In this document: positions 24,023 to 34,224 of the stretch, piece by piece | How the letters are laid out: each line of letters opens with the position of its first letter | Position numbering within the stretch: position 1 is the first letter of the stretch | Assembly: GCA_038043465.1 (NCBI GenBank) | Contig: JBBTBX010000006.1 | Coordinates: forward strand, 186,001-250,000 | Reading direction: 5' to 3' | DNA from: SXRF01 sp038043465 | Lineage (GTDB): Bacteria > Pseudomonadota > Alphaproteobacteria > Rickettsiales > SXRF01 | Length of the DNA: 64,000 nt | Made by a program: the position numbers and the translations under genes | Notes under the pieces: model-generated | Database searches by the model: none | Seen by the model: only the letters and a program-made list of their open reading frames with translations | Told to the model about the DNA's origin: nothing

Positions 24023-27000
24023 TTAGCTAGCCAATAACTCACCACCATCATCACCACTCTGAGCAGCAGCAATTGCTTCTTTCTCACGTTCAGTTGCGAT
24101 TTTACGCAGGCGCATAACCGCAGCACCAGTTCCAGCAGGAATCAACCGACCAACAATAACGTTTTCTTTCAGACCTGTGAGGCTATCAACTTTACCGGCA
24201 ACCGCAGCTTCGGTGAGAACACGGGTGGTTTCCTGGAAGGATGCCGCCGAGATAAAGCTGTGAGTCTGGAGGCTGGCTTTAGTAATACCCTGCAGGACTG
24301 GTGAAGCAGTAGCTGCTTTATAGCCTTCTTTAAGGGTTTTAGTGTTAACAAAATCAAACTCTTCGCGATCAACCTGTTCACCAGCAAGGAAAGTGGTTTC
24401 ATTAGGATTATCAATTTCCACTTTCTGCAACATCTGGCGCACAATAACTTCAATGTGCTTGTCGTTGATAAGAACGCCCTGCAAGCGGTAAACCTGCTGC
24501 ACTTCCTTAACCATGTAACGCGCCAGTGCTTCAACACCCATAACTTTCAGAATGTCATGTGGCACAGGGTTACCGTCCATCAGCAGATCGCCCTTCTGTA
24601 CATAGTCACCTTCCTGTACGGTTATATGCTTACCCTTAGGTATCATATATTCAACCGGCTCAATCGCCTCGTCTTTAGAACGGACAATAACGCGACGTTT
24701 GTTTTTATAATCCTTACCGAATTCAACTACACCTTCAGTTTCAGAAATAATCGCATGGTCTTTCGGTTTGCGCGCTTCGAAAAGCTCAGCCACTCGTGGC
24801 AGACCACCGGTAATGTCATGGGTTTTGGTAGATTCACGCGGGATACGGGCAAGAACGTCACCAGCATGAACTTCCTGACCATCAGCCACAGAAAGAATAG
24901 CTGCCACCGGCAGGAAATAACGCGCTTCCAGACCATTCGCCAAGGTAATTATTTCACCTTTTTTATCACGCAGGGCAACACGCGGCTTCAAATCAGCACC
25001 ACGAGTCTGTTGACGCCAGTCAGTTACGATTTTATTGGAAATACCAGTAGCCTCGTCCATAACTTCACGGATTGAAACGCCTTCTACCAGATCACGGTAA
25101 TGGGCAAAACCAGCACGCTCAGTGATAATCGGAAGGGTATATGGATCCCATTCGGCTATCTTCTGACCTTTTTTCACTTTTTCATCTTCCTTAGCGAGAA
25201 GACGTGCGCCATAAGGCACTTTGTAACGCGCGCGCTCACGGTTATTTTCATCGCGTAGAATGATTTCACAAGTACGGCTCATAACCACCAGACGACCGCT
25301 GGAATCAGTCACGATATTTTTATTGGAAAGTGTGAGGGTTGAGTCATGCGATGATTCAACACTTGAAGTTTCCGCACCACGCTGCGCCGCACCACCAATG
25401 TGGAAAGTACGCATGGTAAGCTGGGTTCCTGGCTCACCAATTGACTGAGCAGCTATAACGCCAACTGCTTCACCAATGTTGACTTCGGTTCCCCGTGCAA
25501 GGTCACGGCCATAGCAATGAGCGCACACACCAACTTCGGTTTCACAGGTAAGCACTGAACGCACCATAAGTTCTTCAATACCTGCCTCATCAATCTTATC
25601 AACCACCTGTTCGTCAATCAAATCGCCAGCTGACATAATTTTTGTGCCTGCCACCGGATGATGCACATCACGCGAACTGGTACGACCAAGAATCTGATCC
25701 GCCAGCGGAACGATAATATCACCGCCTTCGATAACTGCCTTTGCCACCACGCCACGGCTAGTGCCACAATCGCGTTCAGTAACAATGCAATCCTGCGCCA
25801 CGTCAACGAGACGGCGGGTCAGGTAACCGGAGTTAGCGGTTTTAAGAGCGGTATCAGCAAGACCTTTACGCGCACCATGTGATGAATTGAAATACTCAAG
25901 TACCGACAGACCCTCTTTAAAGTTCGAGATAATTGGTGTTTCAATAATTTCACCTGATGGTTTTGCCATAAGCCCACGCATACCGGCAAGCTGCTTAATC
26001 TGAGCTGCCGAGCCACGCGCGCCAGAGTTTGCCATCATGTAAATCGAGTTGATTTCACGAGCTTTGAATTTACCGTCTTTATTTCTGCCTACTGAAGAAA
26101 TCTGCTTCATCATGTCATCAGCAACCAGCTCCGAACATTTTGACCAAGCATCGATTACCTTGTTGTATTTTTCACCAAGGGTAATCAGACCATCAGCATA
26201 TTGCTGCTCGAATTGCTTCACTTCACCGAAAGTTCCATTCAAATGTTTCTGTTTCGTAGTCGGAACGATCATATCATCCTTACCGAAAGAGATACCAGCT
26301 TTTGCCGCATGTTTAAAACCAATGCCCATTAGTCTGTCAGCAAAAATAACCGTCTCTTTCTGACCGCAATGACGATATACTTCGTAAATAAGGTTCGAAG
26401 CTTCTTTTTTGGTCAGCAGTTTATTCACTACTGAGAAAGGCAGCTTCACATGTTTTGGCAAAATCTCTGAAATGAGCATCCTGCCTGGAGTTGATGATAC
26501 AATCTGCGTAACTATTGCGCCATTTTCATCAACAGTTTTATAACGGCATTTGATTTTGCTATGTAGCGTTACCATGCCATTATCAAGCGCGTGCTGCATT
26601 TCGGAAGTATCAGCGAAAATCATTCCTTCGCCCGCTTCGCCATCAGATTCCAGCGTGATATAATAAAGTCCAAGCACAATATCCTGGCTCGGCACAATAA
26701 TCGGGCGACCATTGGCAGGAGAGAGAATATTGTTGGTGGACATCATCAACACGCGTGATTCAATCTGCGCTTCGATTGAAAGCGGAACGTGCACAGCCAT
26801 CTGGTCGCCGTCGAAATCGGCGTTGAAAGCAGTGCAAACCAGAGGATGTAAATTGATAGCCTTACCTTCAACCAGAACTGGTTCGAATGCCTGAATCCCA
26901 AGGCGGTGTAAGGTAGGAGCACGGTTCAGAAGCACTGGATGTTCGCGGATAACTTCTTCGAGAATATCCCATACTTCCGGACGCTCAGTTTCCACCATGC

Positions 27001-28201
27001 GTTTTGCAGCTTTGATAGTGGTAGCGATACCATAAATTTCCAGCTTCGCGTAAATGAACGGTTTGAATAATTCAAGTGCCATTTTCTTCGGCAGACCGCA
27101 CTGATGCAGTTTCAATTCAGGACCAACTACGATTACCGAACGACCAGAATAATCCACGCGTTTACCAAGTAAGTTCTGGCGGAAACGACCCTGTTTACCT
27201 TTAAGCATATCGGAAAGTGATTTCAACGGACGTTTATTGGCACCAGTAATCACCCGACCACGACGACCATTATCAAACAGCGCGTCAACAGATTCCTGCA
27301 ACATACGCTTTTCATTACGCACGATAATATCAGGCGCGCGCAGCTCAAGCAGACGTTTCAAACGGTTGTTACGGTTGATAACGCGGCGGTATAAATCGTT
27401 GAGATCAGACGTTGCAAAACGACCGCCATCAAGCGGTACAAGCGGGCGCAGTTCTGGCGGGATAACCGGAACAACATCCATGATCATCCATTCCGGTTTG
27501 TTATCCGATTCAAGGAAAGCTTCGATCATCTTCAAGCGTTTCACCAATTTTTTGCGGCGGGCTTCAGAATTAGTAGAAGCAAGCTCAGCACGCAGTTCTG
27601 GTTTTTGTTTAGCAAGCTGCAAGCCACAAAGCATGGTTTTGATAGCTTCCGCACCAATCTGCGCGGTAAAGGCACTATCGCCATATTTTTCCTGCGCGTC
27701 ATAGAACTGTTCTTCCGAAAGCAGCTCACCCATTGAAAACGGAGTTAAACCCGGTTCAACCACCACATAAGATTCAAAATACAAAATCTTTTCTAAATCT
27801 TTTAGCGTCATATCCAGCAAAATACCGATACGGCTAGGAAGGGATTTCAAGAACCAGATATGCGCAACTGGAGAAGCAAGGTCAATATGCCCCATGCGCT
27901 CGCGGCGAACTTTAGAAGTAGTAACTTCAACACCGCATTTTTCGCAGACGATACCGCGATATTTCATGCGCTTATATTTACCGCACAAACATTCATAATC
28001 CTTGATAGGTCCAAAAATACGAGCGCAGAACAAACCGTCACGTTCTGGTTTGAAAGTGCGGTAATTGATAGTTTCAGGTTTTTTCACTTCGCCAAACGAC
28101 CATGAACGAATCTTTTCCGGACTCGCAATGGAAATTTTGATTTCATCAAATTGTTTGGTAGCAGTAAGTTGCTGCCCGAAAAAACTCATTACTTCATTCA
28201 T
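24023..28201 (-). CDS. rpoC: DNA-directed RNA polymerase subunit beta'
   Basis: A 1392-residue beta' subunit, normal size. Zinc site ZBD1 CLCGKYKRMKYRGIVCEKC (about 71-89), the catalytic magnesium triad NADFDGDQMAVH (about 462-473), the bridge-helix/trigger-loop region GLADTALKTANSGYLTRRLVDVAQD, the second zinc site with CETEVGVCAHCYG, and the conserved GVIAAQSIGEPGTQLTMRTFH. ATG at 28199-28201 with ggagaag upstream. It follows rpoB by 84 bases containing heptamer hairpin H3 and ends in a Gly/Asp-rich tail. It is essential and transcribed with rpoB. Confidence 0.99.
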   Translation of the reverse strand: MNEVMSFFGQQLTATKQFDEIKISIASPEKIRSWSFGEVKKPETINYRTFKPERDGLFCARIFGPIKDYECLCGKYKRMKYRGIVCEKCGVEVTTSKVRRERMGHIDLASPVAHIWFLKSLPSRIGILLDMTLKDLEKILYFESYVVVEPGLTPFSMGELLSEEQFYDAQEKYGDSAFTAQIGAEAIKTMLCGLQLAKQKPELRAELASTNSEARRKKLVKRLKMIEAFLESDNKPEWMIMDVVPVIPPELRPLVPLDGGRFATSDLNDLYRRVINRNNRLKRLLELRAPDIIVRNEKRMLQESVDALFDNGRRGRVITGANKRPLKSLSDMLKGKQGRFRQNLLGKRVDYSGRSVIVVGPELKLHQCGLPKKMALELFKPFIYAKLEIYGIATTIKAAKRMVETERPEVWDILEEVIREHPVLLNRAPTLHRLGIQAFEPVLVEGKAINLHPLVCTAFNADFDGDQMAVHVPLSIEAQIESRVLMMSTNNILSPANGRPIIVPSQDIVLGLYYITLESDGEAGEGMIFADTSEMQHALDNGMVTLHSKIKCRYKTVDENGAIVTQIVSSTPGRMLISEILPKHVKLPFSVVNKLLTKKEASNLIYEVYRHCGQKETVIFADRLMGIGFKHAAKAGISFGKDDMIVPTTKQKHLNGTFGEVKQFEQQYADGLITLGEKYNKVIDAWSKCSELVADDMMKQISSVGRNKDGKFKAREINSIYMMANSGARGSAAQIKQLAGMRGLMAKPSGEIIETPIISNFKEGLSVLEYFNSSHGARKGLADTALKTANSGYLTRRLVDVAQDCIVTERDCGTSRGVVAKAVIEGGDIIVPLADQILGRTSSRDVHHPVAGTKIMSAGDLIDEQVVDKIDEAGIEELMVRSVLTCETEVGVCAHCYGRDLARGTEVNIGEAVGVIAAQSIGEPGTQLTMRTFHIGGAAQRGAETSSVESSHDSTLTLSNKNIVTDSSGRLVVMSRTCEIILRDENNRERARYKVPYGARLLAKEDEKVKKGQKIAEWDPYTLPIITERAGFAHYRDLVEGVSIREVMDEATGISNKIVTDWRQQTRGADLKPRVALRDKKGEIITLANGLEARYFLPVAAILSVADGQEVHAGDVLARIPRESTKTHDITGGLPRVAELFEARKPKDHAIISETEGVVEFGKDYKNKRRVIVRSKDEAIEPVEYMIPKGKHITVQEGDYVQKGDLLMDGNPVPHDILKVMGVEALARYMVKEVQQVYRLQGVLINDKHIEVIVRQMLQKVEIDNPNETTFLAGEQVDREEFDFVNTKTLKEGYKAATASPVLQGITKASLQTHSFISAASFQETTRVLTEAAVAGKVDSLTGLKENVIVGRLIPAGTGAAVMRLRKIATEREKEAIAAAQSGDDGGELLAS

Positions 28202-28218
28202 ATTCTTCTCCTCAGTTG

Positions 28219-28280
28219 CTAGCGGTTAGCGACTAGCGGTTAGTAGTGACAACTAGCCGCTAAACGCTAGTCGCCGACAA
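28219..28280. repeat. Heptamer hairpin H3 between rpoB and rpoC
   Basis: Left arm ctagcgg, ttagcga, ctagcgg, ttagtag; right arm ctagccg, ctaaacg, ctagtcg, ccgacaa. The arms are close to reverse complements, giving a long imperfect stem that starts five bases after the rpoB stop and ends about 18 bases before the rpoC start, directly ahead of its ribosome site. Confidence 0.78.
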
Positions 28281-28285
28281 CTTAT

Positions 28286-31200
28286 TTATGCTTCTTTCTC
28301 AATCAACTCTACATTCAGACCAAGAGATCTCAACTCTTTCACCATAACGTGGAATGACTCAGGAATACCCGATTCAAAGCTGTTATCACCACGCACGATA
28401 GATTCGTAAATCTTGCTGCGTCCGGCAACGTCATCGGATTTAACGGTGAGCATTTCCTGCAAGGTATAGGCAGCACCGTAAGCCTGTAATGCCCAGCACT
28501 CCATTTCCCCGAAACGCTGTCCACCGAATTGCGATTTACCGCCAAGTGGCTGCTGGGTAACAAGTGAGTACGGTCCTATAGAACGCGCATGGATCTTGTC
28601 ATCAACCAGATGGTGAAGTTTCAGGATATACAGATAGCCAACCGTGGTTTTGCGATCAAACGGCTCACCAGTTCTGCCATCATAAAGCTGAACCTGACCG
28701 GAAGAATCAAGATCGGCTTTTTTCAACCAATGCACAATATCTTCCTCTTTCGCGCCATCGAATACCGGGGTCGCAAACGGAACACCTTTTTTCAGATTAC
28801 CAGCGAGCTCAACAACTTCCTTATCAGACATTTTGCCGATAGCTTTATTAAGCTCTTTATCCTCATACATTTCACCAAGGAAATCCCTGAGTTTTTTCAC
28901 TTCTGCCGCTTTGCTGTTCTGCTCCTGTACATCTTCGAGCATAGCGCGGATCTGTTTGCCGATACCAGCAGATGCCCAGCCCAGATGGGTTTCCAGAATT
29001 TGCCCAACGTTCATACGCGAAGGAACGCCAAGAGGATTTAAAATAATATCGGCATGCGTACCATCTTCAAGATATGGCATATCTTCAATCGGAACGATCT
29101 TCGATACCACCCCTTTATTACCATGACGGCCTGCCATCTTGTCCCCTGGCTGCAGTTTGCGTTTCACTGCCACAAACACTTTCACCATTTTAAGGACACC
29201 CGGCATCAGATCATCACCAGCCTGCACCTTGCCGACTTTTTCTTCAAATTTATGGTTGATGCGGGCAAGAGCAGAATCAAGCTGTTTTTTCAGCTGCTCG
29301 ATTTCATTCATCGCCTTTTCGTCTTTAACCGCAAACTGCCAGAGCTGACCTTTGCTATACTCAGCGAATGTCTGTTCGGTTATTTCTGCACCAACTTTGA
29401 AATTCTTAGGCCCAGAAGTGGCTTTTTTACCAAGCAGTAATTCATGCATACGGCCATAAACAAAACGTTCGATAATACCGCGTTCATCATCACGATCTTT
29501 TGCCAGACGCTCAATTTCTGCTTTCTCAATAGAAAGGGCACGCTCATCTTTTTCAATGCCACGACGGCTGAAAATCCGGACACCAACTATTGTTCCCGCT
29601 ACACCCGGAGGCAGGCGCAGGGAAGAATCGCGCACGTCAGAAGCTTTTTCACCAAAGATTGCACGCAGCAATTTTTCTTCAGAGGTCATCGGCGATTCTG
29701 ATTTCGGTGTAACTTTACCCACCAGAATATCGCCAGGTTTTACTTCGGCACCTATATGCACAACCCCGATTTCGTCAAGGTTACGCAGTGCTTCTTCACC
29801 AATATTTGGAATATCGCGGGTGATTTCTTCCGCGCCCAGCTTGGTATCACGCGCCATAACTTCGAATTCCTCAATATGGATTGAGGTAAACACGTCTTCC
29901 GATACGATACGCTCAGAAATAAGGATTGAATCTTCAAAGTTGTAACCATTCCAAGGCATGAATGCCACCAGCACGTTACGACCAAGTGCCAGTTCGCCAA
30001 GATCGGTAGAAGGACCGTCAGCAATAATATCACCGGCTTTCACCACGTCGCCAACAGTAATGAGCGGACGCTGGTTGAGGCAGGTATTCTGGTTAGAGCG
30101 GGTAAATTTAATAAGGTTATAAATATCAACACCCGGAGAACCATCTTCTGAGCTTTCCGAGCTGCGGATAACGATACGGGTAGCATCAACCTGATCCACC
30201 ACACCACTACGACGAGCAACAGTGGTGACGCCAGAATCTTTCGCTACGATTTCTTCCATACCAGTGCCAACCAAAGGAGCTTCGGAACGAAGCAAAGGTA
30301 CAGCCTGACGTTGCATGTTTGAACCCATCAATGCACGGTTCGCGTCATCGTTTTCAAGGAAAGGAATAAGAGCCGCCGCAACTGAAACCAGCTGCTTTGG
30401 CGCAACGTCAATATAGTCAATCTGGTCAGCGGATGACAAAACGAAATCACCATTACGACGGCAGGAAATCAAATCACCAGTAAATTTATTTTTCTCGTCC
30501 ATAGCTGAATTTGCCTGAGCGATGGTATATTTACCTTCTTCAATCGCTGATAAATAAATAACCTCATCGGTCACACGTTGATTTACCACTTTGCGGTATG
30601 GGCTTTCGATAAAGCCGTATTTATTTACACGGGCATAAGTTGCCATTGAGTTGATAAGACCGATATTTGGTCCTTCCGGAGTCTCAATCGGGCAGATGCG
30701 ACCATAATGGGTTGGATGTACGTCACGCACTTCAAAGCCGGCGCGTTCACGGGTAAGACCACCAGGTCCAAGCGCCGATAAACGACGTTTATGGGTGATT
30801 TCCGAAAGCGGGTTGGTTTGATCCATAAACTGCGAAAGCTGGCTTGAACCAAAAAATTCACGGATAGCAGCGGCAACCGGTTTAGCATTCACCAGATCAT
30901 GCGGCATTACAGTGTCAATATCAACACTGGACATACGCTCGATAATCGAACGTTCCATACGCAGCAGACCAATGCGGAACTGGTTTTCCATCAATTCACC
31001 AACTGAACGCACACGACGGTTTCCAAGATGATCGATGTCATCAATTTCACCGATACCATCTTTTAAGCCCACCAGAAGTTTCACTGAGCCAATAATATCT
31101 TCCTTGGTCAATATGCCAACATCTTCAGCAATATTCAGATTCAGGCGAGCATTCATTTTTACGCGGCCAACTGCTGATAAATCATAACGGTCAGCTTCAA

Positions 31201-32410
31201 AGAATAACGAGTTAAAGAGAGCCTCAGCTGCTTCAACAGTGGTTGGCTCACCCGGGCGCATCACGCGGTAAATATCGATAAGAGCGTCTTCACGCGTAGT
31301 ATTCTTATCAGCAATCAAAGTATTACGGATATACGCACCAACATTGATATGATCGATATCAAGCACCGCAACATCTTTCGCGCCCGCTTCTTCAAGAACA
31401 GCAATAGATGCAGCAGTTACTTCTTCACCGCCTTCAACATAAATCTCACCAGTCTGTGGATTTACTATGTCAGTTGCTATGTATTTGCCGATAAACTGCT
31501 CGTCGGTAACCAGATATTCCTTAAGACCATCTTCTGCGAATTTCTTGGCAGTGCGGACATTCATTTTCTTGCCAGCTTCAGCAATAACTTTTCCGGTTTT
31601 TACATCAACAAGGTCATAAGCCAGTTTCACACCACGATATTGCTCATGATTGAATTTTGCAGCCCAGCCTTTTTTAAGCTTTTTATAAATAGTGCGGGTA
31701 TAAAACGTATCTAAGATACTGCTATTATCCATGCCCAGTGCACGCAGGAAGGTGGTAACCGGAACTTTACGACGGCGGTCGATACGCGCATTCACTAAAT
31801 CTTTTGCATCAAATTCGAAATCCAGCCATGAACCACGGTAAGGTATAATACGGCAGGAATAGAGAAACTTTCCGGAACTATGGGTTTTACCTTTATCATG
31901 GTCAAAAAATACGCCAGGGCTGCGATGCATCTGCGATACAATTACGCGCTCAGTACCATTGATAATAAAAGTACCATTATCAGTCATGAGCGGAATATCG
32001 CCCATATACACATCTTGTTCCTTAATGTCTTTAATTTCACGCGCGCCAGTATCTTCATCAACAATCCAAACAATCAGGCGCAAAGTGACGCGTAATGGAG
32101 CAGAAGAATTTATCCCGCGGGAACGGCATTCATCAACATCATATTTAGGCGCGTCAAAATTAAAACGCACAAATTCAAGGGTTGAAGTTTCAGTGTAATC
32201 CTTAATCGGAAACACAGATTTAAATACGGCATGTAAACCAGTATTGGTACGCTTTTCTGCGGGAATGTTTATCTGCAGAAACTGATCATAGGAATTTTTT
32301 TGTACCTCGATCAGGTTCGGCATAGATGTGATTGTCTCAATTCTGCCAAAACTTTTTCTGATGCGCTTACGAGCGGTGAACGAAAGTTGCGAATTTTGAG
32401 CTTGCGCCAT
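28286..32410 (-). CDS. rpoB: DNA-directed RNA polymerase subunit beta
   Basis: A 1374-residue beta subunit. The rifampicin pocket reads SSQLSQFMDQTNPLSEITHKRR followed by LSALGPGGL, with the usual Asp, His and Ser at the resistance positions, so no resistance change is seen there. Other hallmarks: RRVRSVGELMENQ, ERAGFEVRDVHPTHYGRICP, GYNFEDSILIS, KMAGRHGNKGVVS and FGEMECWALQAYGA near the C-terminus. ATG at 32408-32410. Downstream of rplL by 123 bases and upstream of rpoC. Confidence 0.99.
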   Translation of the reverse strand: MAQAQNSQLSFTARKRIRKSFGRIETITSMPNLIEVQKNSYDQFLQINIPAEKRTNTGLHAVFKSVFPIKDYTETSTLEFVRFNFDAPKYDVDECRSRGINSSAPLRVTLRLIVWIVDEDTGAREIKDIKEQDVYMGDIPLMTDNGTFIINGTERVIVSQMHRSPGVFFDHDKGKTHSSGKFLYSCRIIPYRGSWLDFEFDAKDLVNARIDRRRKVPVTTFLRALGMDNSSILDTFYTRTIYKKLKKGWAAKFNHEQYRGVKLAYDLVDVKTGKVIAEAGKKMNVRTAKKFAEDGLKEYLVTDEQFIGKYIATDIVNPQTGEIYVEGGEEVTAASIAVLEEAGAKDVAVLDIDHINVGAYIRNTLIADKNTTREDALIDIYRVMRPGEPTTVEAAEALFNSLFFEADRYDLSAVGRVKMNARLNLNIAEDVGILTKEDIIGSVKLLVGLKDGIGEIDDIDHLGNRRVRSVGELMENQFRIGLLRMERSIIERMSSVDIDTVMPHDLVNAKPVAAAIREFFGSSQLSQFMDQTNPLSEITHKRRLSALGPGGLTRERAGFEVRDVHPTHYGRICPIETPEGPNIGLINSMATYARVNKYGFIESPYRKVVNQRVTDEVIYLSAIEEGKYTIAQANSAMDEKNKFTGDLISCRRNGDFVLSSADQIDYIDVAPKQLVSVAAALIPFLENDDANRALMGSNMQRQAVPLLRSEAPLVGTGMEEIVAKDSGVTTVARRSGVVDQVDATRIVIRSSESSEDGSPGVDIYNLIKFTRSNQNTCLNQRPLITVGDVVKAGDIIADGPSTDLGELALGRNVLVAFMPWNGYNFEDSILISERIVSEDVFTSIHIEEFEVMARDTKLGAEEITRDIPNIGEEALRNLDEIGVVHIGAEVKPGDILVGKVTPKSESPMTSEEKLLRAIFGEKASDVRDSSLRLPPGVAGTIVGVRIFSRRGIEKDERALSIEKAEIERLAKDRDDERGIIERFVYGRMHELLLGKKATSGPKNFKVGAEITEQTFAEYSKGQLWQFAVKDEKAMNEIEQLKKQLDSALARINHKFEEKVGKVQAGDDLMPGVLKMVKVFVAVKRKLQPGDKMAGRHGNKGVVSKIVPIEDMPYLEDGTHADIILNPLGVPSRMNVGQILETHLGWASAGIGKQIRAMLEDVQEQNSKAAEVKKLRDFLGEMYEDKELNKAIGKMSDKEVVELAGNLKKGVPFATPVFDGAKEEDIVHWLKKADLDSSGQVQLYDGRTGEPFDRKTTVGYLYILKLHHLVDDKIHARSIGPYSLVTQQPLGGKSQFGGQRFGEMECWALQAYGAAYTLQEMLTVKSDDVAGRSKIYESIVRGDNSFESGIPESFHVMVKELRSLGLNVELIEKEA

Positions 32411-32533
32411 GAGGAGACCCCTTACCTGAATAATATTAAAATACTAAGTCACACTAGTGAATATCGTATAAATAGCAAAAGGGAGCGACGCGAAAAACCG
32501 CGCCACTCCATAACAAATCGCAATCAATTGAAA

Positions 32534-32914
32534 TTATTTAACTTCAACTGTTGCGCCTGCCTCAACCAAGGATTTCTTGATTTTTTCAGCTTCATCTTTA
32601 GAAACAGCTTCTTTAACTGCTTTTGGTGCCGCTTCAACAAGATCTTTAGCTTCTTTCAGACCAAGACCGGTTATTTCACGAACAACTTTGATGACACCGA
32701 TTTTCTTGTCTGCAGGCGCAGAAGCAAGAATCACGTTAAACTCGGTTTGCGCTTCAGCAGCAGGCGCAGCAGCAGCACCAGCGGCAGCGGCAACAGCAAC
32801 AGGAGCAGCAGCAGAAACACCCCATTTTTCTTCAAGCATTTTAGACAGCTCAGCAGCTTCGATAACAGTCAAAGCTGATAATGTATCAACTATTTGCGCA
32901 AGATTTGCAGACAT
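32534..32914 (-). CDS. rplL: 50S ribosomal protein L7/L12
   Basis: A 126-residue stalk protein from the ATG at 32912-32914, preceded by gggag; a start 24 bases upstream is unlikely. N-terminal dimerisation part (VDTLSALTVIEAAELSKMLEEKWGV), a flexible Ala/Pro hinge (about 38-55), and the C-terminal factor-binding domain with KIGVIKVVREITGLGLKEAKDLVE. Four or more copies bind L10 on the ribosome and recruit GTPase factors. Order rplJ-rplL-rpoB is standard. Confidence 0.98.
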   Translation of the reverse strand: MSANLAQIVDTLSALTVIEAAELSKMLEEKWGVSAAAPVAVAAAAGAAAAPAAEAQTEFNVILASAPADKKIGVIKVVREITGLGLKEAKDLVEAAPKAVKEAVSKDEAEKIKKSLVEAGATVEVK

Positions 32915-32993
32915 AAATAAACTCCCAACAAGAAACAAAAAAATTAATAAAAATAAAATTACAAACTAAATAACAACCACTCCCAACCCATAC

Positions 32994-33509
32994 CTACTCT
33001 TTGTTAGCGTGAGCAGCTATTACCCGCGCAACCGCGCCACCTGGAGCTTGCAGAACGCCAGCAATCCGTGTAGCAGGAGTTTGAATAATACCAACAATTT
33101 TAGCACGCAACTCATTAAGCGAAGGCAGCTTAGCCAATGATTCAATCGCTTTTGCATCAAGCTTCTGTGAACCGTAAGCACCACCGATAATAACTAACTT
33201 TTCGTTAGTTTTCGCAAAATCCACCAAACCTTTAGCCACCGATACCGGATCCGCAGAAGTAGCAATTGCGGAAGGACCTTTAAGCAAATCAATAATTCCT
33301 TCCAGCGGAGTATCCTTAGCTGCGATTTTGGTAAGACGGTTTTTAGATACTTTAAATTCCGCTCCAACCTCACGCAATTTACGGCGAAGCTCAGACACTT
33401 GCGCAACGGTAAGACCATTATTATGAACAACCAGAGCAATACCAGCTTTATTAAGCTTCTCGTTGGTAGATTCAATCAACGCTTTTTTCTGTATACGAGT
33501 CATTGGCAT
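32994..33509 (-). CDS. rplJ: 50S ribosomal protein L10
   Basis: A 171-residue protein, base of the ribosomal stalk. RIQKKALIESTNEKLNKAG, VAQVSELRRKLREVGAEFKVSKNRL and GPSAIATSADP are the conserved L10 blocks; the C-terminal helix binds L12 dimers. It starts 11 bases after rplA, so the usual long L10-binding leader between rplA and rplJ is absent and autoregulation, if any, must act elsewhere. ATG at 33507-33509. Confidence 0.97.
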   Translation of the reverse strand: MPMTRIQKKALIESTNEKLNKAGIALVVHNNGLTVAQVSELRRKLREVGAEFKVSKNRLTKIAAKDTPLEGIIDLLKGPSAIATSADPVSVAKGLVDFAKTNEKLVIIGGAYGSQKLDAKAIESLAKLPSLNELRAKIVGIIQTPATRIAGVLQAPGGAVARVIAAHANKE

Positions 33510-33520
33510 ATTTTTTCTCC

Positions 33521-34219
33521 CTACGCTGCGAGTAAGTCAGAAAGATCAAGCTTGATGCCCAGACCCATAGTTGAAGAAATACCCACTTTTTTGATATAGT
33601 TTGCTTTCGCGCCAGATGGCTTTGCCTTCACAACAGCGTCAACAAAAACCTTTATGTTCTGGGCAATAGCATCTTCGCTGAAGCTTGCCTTGCCAACACC
33701 AGCATGAATTATCGCTGCTTTATCCAGACGGAACTCAACCTGACCAGATTTCGCCGCTTTAACCGCATCGACAACGTTAGGCGTAACTGTGCCAAGCTTA
33801 GGGTTTGGCATAAGCCCTTTAGGACCAAGCACCTTACCAAGCTTACCAACAACCGCCATCATATCAGGAGAAGCGATAACACGGTCAAATTCAGTAAACC
33901 CAGCAGCTATTTTTTCCGCCAGATCTTCAGCACCTACGAAATCTGCGCCAGCTTTAAGAGCGTCAGCAGCTTTATCGCCGCGAGCAAAAACCGCCACGCG
34001 TACATTCTTACCAGTGCCGTTTGGCATAGAAACCATACCACGCACCAGCTGGTCCGTCTGCTTTGGATCAAGACCGGTATTGATTACCACATCGATGGTT
34101 TCATCGAATTTTGTTGTTGCACCTGATTTAACAAGCTTAACCGCTTCTTTAAGGGTATAACGCTTTGTTATGTCAACCTTGGTGACTAAAGCTTTTCTTC
34201 TTTTTGCAATCCTTGGCAT
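33521..34219 (-). CDS. rplA: 50S ribosomal protein L1
   Basis: A 232-residue L1 with MPRIAKRRKALVTKVD at the N-terminus, LDPKQTDQLVRGMVSMPNGTG, and GKLGKVLGPKGLMPNPKLGTVT in the 23S rRNA-binding domain, ending in the usual GLGIKLDLSDL. It forms the mobile L1 stalk at the E site and in many bacteria represses its own operon. Five bases separate it from rplK. Confidence 0.98.
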   Translation of the reverse strand: MPRIAKRRKALVTKVDITKRYTLKEAVKLVKSGATTKFDETIDVVINTGLDPKQTDQLVRGMVSMPNGTGKNVRVAVFARGDKAADALKAGADFVGAEDLAEKIAAGFTEFDRVIASPDMMAVVGKLGKVLGPKGLMPNPKLGTVTPNVVDAVKAAKSGQVEFRLDKAAIIHAGVGKASFSEDAIAQNIKVFVDAVVKAKPSGAKANYIKKVGISSTMGLGIKLDLSDLLAA

Positions 34220-34224
34220 AAGCT

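Noticed and set aside
24455..25075. Plus-strand open frame of 206 codons
   Set aside because: Wholly antisense to rpoC, which is unambiguous there.
30700..30860. Rifampicin-resistance change in rpoB
   Set aside because: The pocket residues read as wild type at the classical positions.
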